Of a DNA stretch of 64,000 bases, positions 52,906-61,545 are shown one piece after another. The DNA is from Defluviicoccus sp. (GTDB taxonomy: Bacteria > Pseudomonadota > Alphaproteobacteria > MPNO01). Numbering within the stretch: the first letter of the stretch is position 1; each line of letters begins with the position of its first letter. The notes under the pieces were generated by a model that searched no databases, was not told the DNA's origin, and saw nothing but the letters and a program-made list of their open reading frames with translations. The stretch is from the NCBI GenBank assembly GCA_028820505.1, contig JAPPIT010000134.1, forward strand, positions 1 through 64,000. The letters are read 5' to 3'. A program made the position numbers and the translations under genes.

Positions 52906-53328
52906 ATGGCCGAAACACCGCCCGCAGTCGTCGTTCACGGCCTCGACCACGCGTTGGCGGCGGCCCGCGCGGCGGAGGCGCTGGGCTGCGCGGTTCGCAT
53001 TCGGAGCGGACCGGCCGCGGCGGGCTATGCGGGCGCGGCCTGGTTCGCCGAGCTCGTCCGGGCCGCCCGGCAGGCTCACCCCGATGTCCGCATCGACGCG
53101 GTTCTCGACTGCGGCGATTCCCCCGGGCTGGCGCTTGCGGCATTCCGCCGGTCGGTGGAAACGGTCCTCTTCACCGGGCCCGCGGCGTTGCGCGGGAAGC
53201 TGGAAGCGCTCGCTGCGGCGTCCGGCGCGCGCCTCGAGAGCGAAGCCGCGCCGGCCCTCGATCTTGCCCGGGAGGAGGAACCGGAAACCGCCTGCCGGGC
53301 CTGGCTCGCCGCCGCCCGCGCATGCTGA
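52906..53328 (+). CDS. Conserved hypothetical protein
   Basis: 140 aa, Ala-rich, MAETPPAVVVHGLDHALAAARAAEALGCAVRIRSGPAAAGYAGAAWFAELVRAARQ. Confidence 0.65.
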   Translation: MAETPPAVVVHGLDHALAAARAAEALGCAVRIRSGPAAAGYAGAAWFAELVRAARQAHPDVRIDAVLDCGDSPGLALAAFRRSVETVLFTGPAALRGKLEALAAASGARLESEAAPALDLAREEEPETACRAWLAAARAC

Positions 53329-53418
53329 TTCGTCCCTGGATGCTGGCACGCCCGCGGGGTTTGCGTTAGGTATGGTGCAAGTCCCGTCGATGCCCTGGAA
53401 ATCGGAAAGGGGTCCGGA

Positions 53419-54375
53419 ATGAGGGTGACGCAAAAGGTCAGGAAGATCCTTGCCGGTTACGAGAGCGACAACCCGGGAACCAAGGCGAACCTCGCCCGCA
53501 TCCTGATGAACGGCAAGCTCGGCGGGACCGGCAAGATGGTGATCCTGCCGGTGGATCAGGGTTTCGAGCACGGCCCAGCGCGCAGCTTCGCTCCCAACCC
53601 CGACGCCTACGACCCGCACTACCACTTCCAACTCGCGGTCGATGCCGGGCTCAACGCCTACGCGGCGCCGCTCGGCATGATCGAGGCGGGCGCCGACAGC
53701 TTCGCCGGCGCGGTGCCGACGATCCTCAAGGTCAACAGCGCCAACAGCCTGGCCACGGACAAGAACCAGGCCGTGCACGGGGGCGTCGGCGATGCGTTGC
53801 GGCTCGGCTGCTCGGCGATCGGCTTCACGATCTACCCGGGCTCCGAGGACCAGTACGAGATGATGGAGGAGATCCGCGAGCTCGCCGAGGAAGCCAAGTC
53901 CGTCGGGCTCGCCGTGGTCATCTGGTCGTACCCGCGCGGCGGCCTGCTGTCGAAGGAGGGCGAGACGGCGATGGACATTTGCGCCTACGCCGCCCACATC
54001 GCCTGCCTGATGGGCGCCCATATCGTCAAGGTGAAGCCGCCGACGGACGCGCTGTTCCTCGACGCCGCCAAGGGGGTCTACGAAAAGCAGCGCATCGACA
54101 CCGGCACGCTGTCGGCGCGCATCGCCCACGTCGTGCAGTCCTGCTTCAACGGGCGCCGGCTGGTGGTCTTCTCGGGCGGCGAGGCCAAGGACCTCGAAGG
54201 CATCCACCGGGAGGTGAGGGCGATCCGCGACGGCGGCGGCAGCGGCTCGATCATCGGCCGCAACACCTTCCAGCGGCCGCGCGAGGAGGCGCTGGCGATG
54301 CTCGACGGCATCGTCGGGATCTACCGGGGCAGGGCCAATCCGAACCTGCAAGCTGTATCTGATCACGCCGCCTGA
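53419..54375 (+). CDS. Class I fructose-bisphosphate aldolase (DeoC/LacD-like)
   Basis: MVILPVDQGFEHGPARSFAPNPDAYDPHYHFQLAVDAGLNAYAAPLG, IVKVKPPTDA, GRNTFQRPREEALAML. Confidence 0.94.
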   Translation: MRVTQKVRKILAGYESDNPGTKANLARILMNGKLGGTGKMVILPVDQGFEHGPARSFAPNPDAYDPHYHFQLAVDAGLNAYAAPLGMIEAGADSFAGAVPTILKVNSANSLATDKNQAVHGGVGDALRLGCSAIGFTIYPGSEDQYEMMEEIRELAEEAKSVGLAVVIWSYPRGGLLSKEGETAMDICAYAAHIACLMGAHIVKVKPPTDALFLDAAKGVYEKQRIDTGTLSARIAHVVQSCFNGRRLVVFSGGEAKDLEGIHREVRAIRDGGGSGSIIGRNTFQRPREEALAMLDGIVGIYRGRANPNLQAVSDHAA

Positions 54376-54985
54376 CCTCGGCCCCGCCGGCGCGCGGGGC
54401 TTCGCGGATAGCCTGGCCGCGACGCTCGACGCGGGCGAGGTCGACTGCGTCCAGCTCCGGCTGAAAGGGACCGCGGACGACGATATCCGGCGCGCGGCGG
54501 AAGAGCTCGCCCCGGTTGCGCAATCCCGCGACGTCGCCTTCGTGATGAACGACCGCCCCGACCTCGCCGTCGAGACGGGGTGCGACGGAGTCCATGTCGG
54601 CGCCGACGACGCGCCCTATGCGGAAGCGCGGCGCATCGTCGGCGGGGACGCAATCGTGGGCGTCACTTGCAAGGCGTCCTATCACCTGGCCATGGAGGCG
54701 GCGGAGGCGGGCGCCGATTACGTGGCCTTCGGCGCCTACTTCCCGACCGCGACCAAGGAGACGGCGACGCGGGCGCCGCTCGATCTCCTCGGCACCTGGC
54801 AGTCGGTCGCCACCGTCCCCTGCGTGGCGATCGGCGGGATCACGGCGGAAAATTGCGGACCGATCGCCGCCGCGGGCGCGGATTTTCTCGCCGTCTCGTC
54901 CGGCATCTGGGCGCATCCGGGCGGGCCGGCAGAAGCGGTCCGCGCCTATAACGCGGCGATCCGGACGGCGCTTGCCGGCGCCTAG
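54353..54985 (+). CDS. thiE: Thiamine phosphate synthase (5' end uncertain, no ATG/GTG/TTG start)
   Basis: [39 protein letters not shown]...VAFVMNDRPDLAVETGCDGVHVGADD...VAIGGITAENCGPIAAAGADFLAVSSGI. Confidence 0.85.
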   Translation: MYLITPPDLGPAGARGFADSLAATLDAGEVDCVQLRLKGTADDDIRRAAEELAPVAQSRDVAFVMNDRPDLAVETGCDGVHVGADDAPYAEARRIVGGDAIVGVTCKASYHLAMEAAEAGADYVAFGAYFPTATKETATRAPLDLLGTWQSVATVPCVAIGGITAENCGPIAAAGADFLAVSSGIWAHPGGPAEAVRAYNAAIRTALAGA

Positions 54986-56028
54986 CCCGGTCCGGCCACG
55001 GGCGCCCAGAGCACGTCCTCGATCCGCGCCGCGCCGGTCGCCAGCATCGCCAGCCGGTCGACGCCGAGCGCGATCCCCGCGCAATCGGGAAGACCCGTCT
55101 CGAGCGCCGCCAGGAAATCCTCGTCGATGGGATAGGCGCTGCCGTGGAGTTCCGACCTGAGCGCGCGGTCGGCCTCGAAGCGGGCGCGCTGCTCCGCCGG
55201 ATCGGTGAGCTCGCCATAGCCGTTGGCCAGTTCCAGACCGCATGCGAACACCTCGAAGCGTTCCGCGAAACGGCGGTCCGGGCCAAGCCGCGCCAACGCC
55301 GCTATCGAGGCCGGATAGTCGTACAGGATCGCAGGCGCGCCCACGCCCAGATGCGGCTCCACCCTGGCGAGGAAAATGCGGAAGAACACGTCGTCCCACC
55401 GGTCCCTGGGCCCGGTCCAGACCCCGACCGACCGCGCTGCCTCGATCAGCGGTGCCGGGTCCGGCGCGTCGTCCATGGTCGCCGCCAGGTCGACGCCCGC
55501 ATGTTTTTCGAAAGCCTCGCACACGCCGATCCGGGTCCAGCGCGCGCGGGGGTCGGCGCTTTTCTCCGCCCTCTCGAAACGCTCCACCCCCGCGGCCTCG
55601 GCAGCGGCGGCAAGGAGTTCCTCGCAATCCGTCCACAGATCCCGATAGTTCGCGCCCGTCCGGTACCATTCCAGCATGGCGAACTCCGGATGGTGGGCGG
55701 GCGAGCGCTCCTCGTTGCGATAGCAGCGGGCGATCTGGAAGATCTTCTCCTCGCCCGCCGCCAGAAGCTTCTTCATCGCGAACTCGGGTGAGGTGTGCAG
55801 GTACATCCGCGTTACCGGCCCGTCGCGGAAGGGCTCGGCAAGCGCGGTTTCAAAGGCGTTGAGATGGGGTTCGAGACCGGGCGAGACCTGGAGCGCCGGG
55901 GTCTCCACTTCGACGAAGCCGCGGTCGTCGAAGAAGCGCCTTATCGCGGCGACGATCCGCGCGCGCGCGAGAAGGTTGGGACGCCGCTCGGCGTAGCGGT
56001 CGGGACGCCACCAGGGCGCTTCAGCCAT
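54982..56028 (-). CDS. epmA: EF-P--(R)-beta-lysine ligase (GenX/PoxA)
   Basis: ARARIVAAIRRFFDDRGFVEVETPALQVSPGLEPHLNAFET, MYLHTSPEFAMKKLLAAGEEKIFQIARCYRNEERSPAHHPEFAMLEWYR. Confidence 0.95.
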   Translation of the reverse strand: MAEAPWWRPDRYAERRPNLLARARIVAAIRRFFDDRGFVEVETPALQVSPGLEPHLNAFETALAEPFRDGPVTRMYLHTSPEFAMKKLLAAGEEKIFQIARCYRNEERSPAHHPEFAMLEWYRTGANYRDLWTDCEELLAAAAEAAGVERFERAEKSADPRARWTRIGVCEAFEKHAGVDLAATMDDAPDPAPLIEAARSVGVWTGPRDRWDDVFFRIFLARVEPHLGVGAPAILYDYPASIAALARLGPDRRFAERFEVFACGLELANGYGELTDPAEQRARFEADRALRSELHGSAYPIDEDFLAALETGLPDCAGIALGVDRLAMLATGAARIEDVLWAPVAGPG

Positions 56029-56087
56029 GGCGTTTCGCGGATGCCAGCATCGCGCGATAATGCCCGTTCCGGCGGAGCGGGGTAAGG

Positions 56088-57116
56088 GTGGCGGACGGAA
56101 CCTTGCGGAGCGGCCGCGCGTTGAACGCGGCCGGATTGATCGCGGCGGGCCGGGTGCGGGAAGCCGAATCCGTCGCCCGGCGCTACGCGGTGGCGGTTAC
56201 CCCGCAGATCGCGAAGCTGATCGAGCCGGAGGCGGCGGACGACCCCGTCGCACGCCAGTATCTGCCCGATGCGCGCGAGCTGACGCGTACGCCGGAAGAG
56301 CGCGACGATCCCATCGGGGATGACGCGCATTCGCCGCTGCCGGGCCTCGTTCATCGCTACCCGGACCGGGTGCTGCTGATGCCGACGACGGCGTGCCCGG
56401 TCTATTGCCGGTTCTGCTTCCGCCGCGAGCGCGTGGGCCACGGCGCGACGGCGATGACGGCCGGGGAGATCGACGACGCCCTCGCCTATATCGCGGACCG
56501 CCCGGCGATCAGGGAAGCGATCCTGACCGGCGGCGATCCGATGATCCTGTCCCCGCGCCGCCTCGGCGACATCCTGCGGCGCGTCGCGGCGATAGAGAAC
56601 GTCGAGGTGCTGCGCATCCACAGCCGCGTCCCGGTGGCCGATCCGGGGCGGATCGACGGATCGACGGTCGCCGCGCTGCGCCAGCGCGTTCCGGTCTACG
56701 TGGCGATCCATTGCAACCACCCGCGCGAGATCGACCGGGAGGCCGCGCGCGCCTTCGCCGCCCTGGCGGATGCGGGGGTTCCGCTGCTCGCCCAGACGGT
56801 GCTGCTGAAGGGGGTCAACGACGACGCGGACACCCTGGAGTCGCTGTTCCGCGCCCTGGTCCGCCACCGCGTGCGGCCCTACTACCTGCATCATCCCGAC
56901 CTCGCGCCGGGAACGGCGCATTTCAGGCTGTCGATCGAGGAAGGGCAGGCGCTCGTGCGCGCCCTGCGCGGCCGGATATCGGGACTGTGCCAGCCGACCT
57001 ACGTGATCGACATTCCCGGCGGGCACGGCAAGGTTCCGGTCGGCCCGTCTTTCCGCGGGGAGAACGGGGCGCTTATGGGCTGGCAAGGGTCCGTCCATCG
57101 GGGTCCCGCGGGCTAG
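56088..57116 (+). CDS. epmB: EF-P lysine 2,3-aminomutase (radical SAM)
   Basis: LLMPTTACPVYCRFCFRRERVG (CxxxCxxC), EAILTGGDPMILSPRRL. Confidence 0.95.
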   Translation: MADGTLRSGRALNAAGLIAAGRVREAESVARRYAVAVTPQIAKLIEPEAADDPVARQYLPDARELTRTPEERDDPIGDDAHSPLPGLVHRYPDRVLLMPTTACPVYCRFCFRRERVGHGATAMTAGEIDDALAYIADRPAIREAILTGGDPMILSPRRLGDILRRVAAIENVEVLRIHSRVPVADPGRIDGSTVAALRQRVPVYVAIHCNHPREIDREAARAFAALADAGVPLLAQTVLLKGVNDDADTLESLFRALVRHRVRPYYLHHPDLAPGTAHFRLSIEEGQALVRALRGRISGLCQPTYVIDIPGGHGKVPVGPSFRGENGALMGWQGSVHRGPAG

Positions 57117-57183
57117 CCCTTCAATTGCCTCTCAACCGGCGAGTTGATAGGTTCCGGCCTCCCCTGGCGGCGCGGCGAGTCCC

Positions 57184-57750
57184 ATGAAGGTCAACGCGAA
57201 CACGATCCGGCCCGGTCACGTGATCGAGCACGACGGCAAGCAGTGGAGCGTGCTCAAGATCCAGATCCTGCAACCCGGCAAGGGCGGCGCGTTCGTCCAG
57301 GTCGAGATGCGCGACGTGATGACCGGCATCAAGAGCAACGAGCGGTTCCGCACCCAGGAATCGGTCGAGAAGCTCATGGTGGACGAGAAATCCTGCACCT
57401 ATCTCTACCGCGCCGACGATGCGGTGGCGCTGATGGACGCCGAGACCTATGAGCAGTTCGAGCTTCCGGTCGACATGATCGGCGGCCCGGCGGCCTATCT
57501 GCAAGACGGGATGACGATCACGCTCGACCTGATCGAGGGGAATCCGGTCGCGGCCCGGCTGCCGCAACAGGTGACGATGACGGTCACCGAGGCGGAACCG
57601 GTGGTCAAGGGTCAGACCGCGTCCTCTTCCTACAAGCCGGCGACCCTGGAGAACGGCGAGCGGGTGATGGTGCCGCCCCATATCGAGGCCGGCACGAGAA
57701 TCGTCGTCAGCACCGAGGACGGCAGCTACGTCGAGCGCGCCAAGGACTGA
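57184..57750 (+). CDS. efp: Elongation factor P
   Basis: MKVNANTIRPGHVIEHDGKQWSVLKIQILQPGKGGAFVQVEMRDVMTG. Confidence 0.97.
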   Translation: MKVNANTIRPGHVIEHDGKQWSVLKIQILQPGKGGAFVQVEMRDVMTGIKSNERFRTQESVEKLMVDEKSCTYLYRADDAVALMDAETYEQFELPVDMIGGPAAYLQDGMTITLDLIEGNPVAARLPQQVTMTVTEAEPVVKGQTASSSYKPATLENGERVMVPPHIEAGTRIVVSTEDGSYVERAKD

Positions 57751-57774
57751 CCGGAGGGGAACGGAACCCGGCCC

Positions 57775-58635
57775 ATGCCGTCGGCGACGATCAATGTGAT
57801 GGAGGCCGCCGCGCGCAAGGCGGCGCGCGGGCTGATCCGCGATTTCGGCGAGGTTGAGAACCTGCAGGTCTCGCGCAAGGGCCCGGCGGATTTCGTCACC
57901 GAGGCGGACCGCCGGGCGGAGCGGATCCTGCGGGCGGAGCTCACCAAGGCGCGGCCGGAGTTCGGTTTCCTGATGGAAGAATCGGGCGCGACGGAAGGCG
58001 AGGACACGCGGCGGCGCTGGATCGTCGACCCGCTGGACGGAACCACGAACTTCTTGCACGGCATCCCCCATTTCGCGATTTCGATCGGGCTCGAGGAGGA
58101 CGGCGCCATGGTCGCGGGCGTGGTCTACGAGCCGCTGCGCGACGAGCTCTTCTGGGCCGAGAAGGGAGTCGGGTGCTATCTCAACCGGCGTCGCCTCAGG
58201 GTGTCGTCGCGCCGCCGAATGTCGGACGCTGTGCTCGCCACCGGCATTCCTTTCAAGGGCCGGGCGGGCAAGCACGCCTTCCTCGCCACTGTCGAGACGG
58301 CGATCGACAACACCGCCGGCATCAGGCGCCTGGGCTCCGCCGCCCTCGACCTCGCCTACGTCGCGGCGGGGCGTTATGACGGGTTCTGGGAGTTCGGGCT
58401 CTCGCCGTGGGACGTCGCCGCCGGAATCGTGCTGGTGCGCGAGGCCGGCGGTTTCGTGACCGACATCTCCGGCCGGCCGGCGGCCATCGACGGAGCGTCC
58501 ATCGTGGCCGCCAACGACCGCCTGCACGCTCCCGTCCGGCAAATGCTGCGGGACGGCCTCGAGGAATCCGATGGGGACAATGCCCGGAAACCGCGTTTGC
58601 GCGAAACCGCGGCTCCGGATATCCGGGCTCAGTAG
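57775..58635 (+). CDS. Inositol monophosphatase family protein
   Basis: WIVDPLDGTTNFLHGIPHFAISIGLEEDG, FWEFGLSPWDVAAGIVLVREAGG. Confidence 0.95.
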   Translation: MPSATINVMEAAARKAARGLIRDFGEVENLQVSRKGPADFVTEADRRAERILRAELTKARPEFGFLMEESGATEGEDTRRRWIVDPLDGTTNFLHGIPHFAISIGLEEDGAMVAGVVYEPLRDELFWAEKGVGCYLNRRRLRVSSRRRMSDAVLATGIPFKGRAGKHAFLATVETAIDNTAGIRRLGSAALDLAYVAAGRYDGFWEFGLSPWDVAAGIVLVREAGGFVTDISGRPAAIDGASIVAANDRLHAPVRQMLRDGLEESDGDNARKPRLRETAAPDIRAQ

Positions 58636-58998
58636 CGAACCGACCCACCCATCCGATGTCGCGGGCGCCCGACGTAGTGCGCCGCTCCCTTCACCGGTCG
58701 CGCAAATGCCGCAATTTCGCCCTTTTGTGTCGCTAAAGCTCGTTCCGGTCGAGTGCGGAAGTGCAGCCTGCCCACCCCAGCATATGACCTTCACTAGGAC
58801 ACTCGGGCGATCCTTCGATTCTGGGAGCATCGATGCGCGACGGAACAATGCGGTGCGAGAATCGGCCGGGTATGTCGTTCATCCCCCGATCTCGCTCTCG
58901 CGAGCCAAGGGGCATAGACTTCGCGCGGCGGACGCTGATAGGAGCGGTCCGGACAAACGCCGCGCGGATTGCCGTGCGATGCGGAAGGACCGCGTGAG

Positions 58999-60141
58999 AT
59001 GACGAGTCCCAGACGCTACCTGACCAGGATGATCGCGTTCGTGCTCGCCGTGGCGGCGGTGGCGGGGGCGCTCTACGCACCCTTGCTGGACGCGTTCCAC
59101 GCGAACCCGGCGCTCAACGGGCTGATCGTCGGCGTGCTCGTGCTCGGCATCGCCTACAGCTTCCGCCAGGTGATAACGCTCCGGCGCGAAGTGAACTGGA
59201 TCGTCAACGTCCGCACGGGCCGGCCCGGGATCTCGGTCCAGGCCGCGCCCCGGCTGCTTGCCCCGCTGGCGGCGATCCTGGGCGAGCAGACCCGCCGCTT
59301 CCGCCTGTCGGCGCTTGCGCTCCGCTCCCTCCTGGACGGCATATCGGCGCGGCTCGACGAACAGCGCGACATTGCGCGCTATACCATCGGGCTGCTCATC
59401 TTCCTCGGACTGCTCGGGACGTTCTGGGGTCTGTTGCAGACCATCGACTCGGTCGGCGGCGTGATCGCCGGCCTCAGCGTCGGCGGCGACGCCGATCTGA
59501 ACGCGGTCTTCACGAACCTGAAGGCCGGGCTCCAGGCGCCGCTGGCCGGCATGGGAACCGCTTTTTCGTCCTCGCTCTTCGGCCTTGCCGGCTCGCTCGT
59601 GCTGGGCTTTCTGGAGCTCCAGGCGAGCCAGGCGCAGAACCGCTTCTTCAACGACCTCGAAGACTGGCTCGCCGGGCAGACCCGCCTTTCCAGCGGCGGC
59701 GGGGCGGGGATCGATCAGGACCAGGCGGTTCCGGCCTATGTGCAGGCGTTGCTCGAACAGACCGCCGACAGTCTCGAAAGCCTTCAACGCACCATCGCCC
59801 GGGGCGAGGAAAGCCGCATCTCGGCCAACCAGTCGATGGCGGCGCTGGCCGAAAACCTTTCCGCGCTGACCGACCAGATGCGCGCGGAGCAGGCGCTCAT
59901 GGAGCAGCTCGCGGAAGGCCAGCTGGAGCTCAGACCGGTTCTGGCCAAGCTGGCCGAAGCCCGGCCGGGCGCAAACTTCGACGACAACCTGCAGCAGCAC
60001 ATTCGCAACATCGACGTTCACCTGGCGCAGCTCATGGAGCAGTTGGCGTCCGGTCGGTCGGAAATGGTGCAGGAGCTGAGAACCGAAATCCGTGTGCTGT
60101 CGCGCACGATCGCCGCGATCGGGCGGAGTCAGCAGGAATAG
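58999..60141 (+). CDS. MotA/TolQ/ExbB-like proton channel family protein
   Basis: ARYTIGLLIFLGLLGTFWGLLQTIDSVGGVIAGLS, GLQAPLAGMGTAFSSSLFGLAGSLVLGF; C-terminal coiled coil. Confidence 0.88.
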   Translation: MTSPRRYLTRMIAFVLAVAAVAGALYAPLLDAFHANPALNGLIVGVLVLGIAYSFRQVITLRREVNWIVNVRTGRPGISVQAAPRLLAPLAAILGEQTRRFRLSALALRSLLDGISARLDEQRDIARYTIGLLIFLGLLGTFWGLLQTIDSVGGVIAGLSVGGDADLNAVFTNLKAGLQAPLAGMGTAFSSSLFGLAGSLVLGFLELQASQAQNRFFNDLEDWLAGQTRLSSGGGAGIDQDQAVPAYVQALLEQTADSLESLQRTIARGEESRISANQSMAALAENLSALTDQMRAEQALMEQLAEGQLELRPVLAKLAEARPGANFDDNLQQHIRNIDVHLAQLMEQLASGRSEMVQELRTEIRVLSRTIAAIGRSQQE

Positions 60142-60162
60142 GACCGCGGGAAGGGCCGGATA

Positions 60163-61545
60163 ATGGCCGTCGGCAGGACCAGGCAGCACTCGGGGGCCGA
60201 CATCTGGCCGGGATTCGTGGATGCGCTCGCGGCGCTGCTCATCATCGTCATCTTCCTGTTGATGGTGTTCACCCTCGCCCAGTATTTCCTGAGCGACATC
60301 CTCACCGGCCGGGACCGGGCGCTCGACAGGCTCAACCGCCAGGTCGCGCAGCTGACGGAGATGCTGTCCCTCGAGCAGGCCGAAAACACGGAGCTCGAAG
60401 CCTCGGTCTCCAGGCTCACCCTTCAACTCGGCGAGCTGACGTCCGAGCGCGACAGGCTGTCGGGCCAGCTGGCGGAGCTCCTGCCCGAACGCGACATGCT
60501 GACCAACGAGGTCGCCGCGCTCACCGCCGAGCGCGACGCGCTCAAGGCCGCCTCCGCCAAGACCGCCGCCGAGCTCGAGGACGCCTACAAAACGATCGGC
60601 GCGGACAAGGAAAAGATCGAGCTCCAGCTGCGCCGCCTCGCGAGCCTGGAGCGCGACATCGCCGCGCTGCGCGAAGTGCGCGACACACTGGAAAGGAGAG
60701 TCGCCGGTCTCGAAGATTCGCTCCAGTCGCGCGACCGCGAACTCGGCGCGTTGCGCGACCGGTCGAAGGAGCTTGCCGCCGAGCTTGCCTCGTCCCAAGA
60801 GCGGACCCGGCTCGCCCAGATCGAGATCGACGACCGCGACGTCAGGCTGCGCGACCTAGGCGCGCGGGCGACCAAGGTCGAGGACGAGCTGACCGCCGAA
60901 CAGACCGTCTCGGCGGAAGCGCGGGAGCAGGTCCGCATCCTCAATCTCCAGATCGCCGCGCTACGCCAGCAGCTCGCGCGCATCGAAGCGGCGCTCGAGG
61001 TGTCGGAAGAGAAGGCGAAGGAACAGAACATCCAGATCGTCAACCTGTCCAAGCGCCTCAATGCCGCCCTCGCCAGCAAGGTGCAGGAGCTCGCGAATTT
61101 CCGCTCCGAGTTCTTCGGCCGGCTCAGGAAGGCGCTCGGCAATCGCAGCGACGTCCGCATCGTGGGCGACCGCTTCGTCTTCCAGTCGGAGGTGCTGTTC
61201 CCCTCGGGCGAGGCCAGGCTCCAGCCCGGCGGGCGCGTGCAGATCGACAAGCTGGCCAGCACGATCAGGGAGATCGCCGGGAAGATACCCGACGATATCG
61301 ACTGGGTGCTCAGGGTCGACGGCCACACCGACCGGCTGCCCATCAGCACGCCCGCCTTCCCGTCGAACTGGGAGCTCTCCACGGCGCGCGCGATCGCGGT
61401 GGTCAAGTACCTGATCGAGCGCGGCGTTCCGGCGACCCGGCTCGCCGCGACCGGGTTCGGCGAGTTTCAGCCGATCGACAGGGGCAGCACGATCGCCGCC
61501 TTCAAACGCAACCGGCGCATCGAATTCAAGCTGACCCAGCGCTGA
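60163..61545 (+). CDS. MotB/OmpA-like peptidoglycan-binding protein with long coiled coil
   Basis: ADIWPGFVDALAALLIIVIFLLMVFTLAQYFL N-terminal TM with conserved Asp; C-terminal LRVDGHTDRLPISTPAFPSNWELSTARAIAVVKYLIERG. Confidence 0.9.
   Translation: MAVGRTRQHSGADIWPGFVDALAALLIIVIFLLMVFTLAQYFLSDILTGRDRALDRLNRQVAQLTEMLSLEQAENTELEASVSRLTLQLGELTSERDRLSGQLAELLPERDMLTNEVAALTAERDALKAASAKTAAELEDAYKTIGADKEKIELQLRRLASLERDIAALREVRDTLERRVAGLEDSLQSRDRELGALRDRSKELAAELASSQERTRLAQIEIDDRDVRLRDLGARATKVEDELTAEQTVSAEAREQVRILNLQIAALRQQLARIEAALEVSEEKAKEQNIQIVNLSKRLNAALASKVQELANFRSEFFGRLRKALGNRSDVRIVGDRFVFQSEVLFPSGEARLQPGGRVQIDKLASTIREIAGKIPDDIDWVLRVDGHTDRLPISTPAFPSNWELSTARAIAVVKYLIERGVPATRLAATGFGEFQPIDRGSTIAAFKRNRRIEFKLTQR

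Noticed and set aside
58999-61545. Zorya anti-phage system (ZorA/ZorB)
   Set aside because: Only the MotA/MotB-like halves are present, the MotA-like protein is short, and no ZorC/D/E effector genes are adjacent. Neighbours are housekeeping genes.
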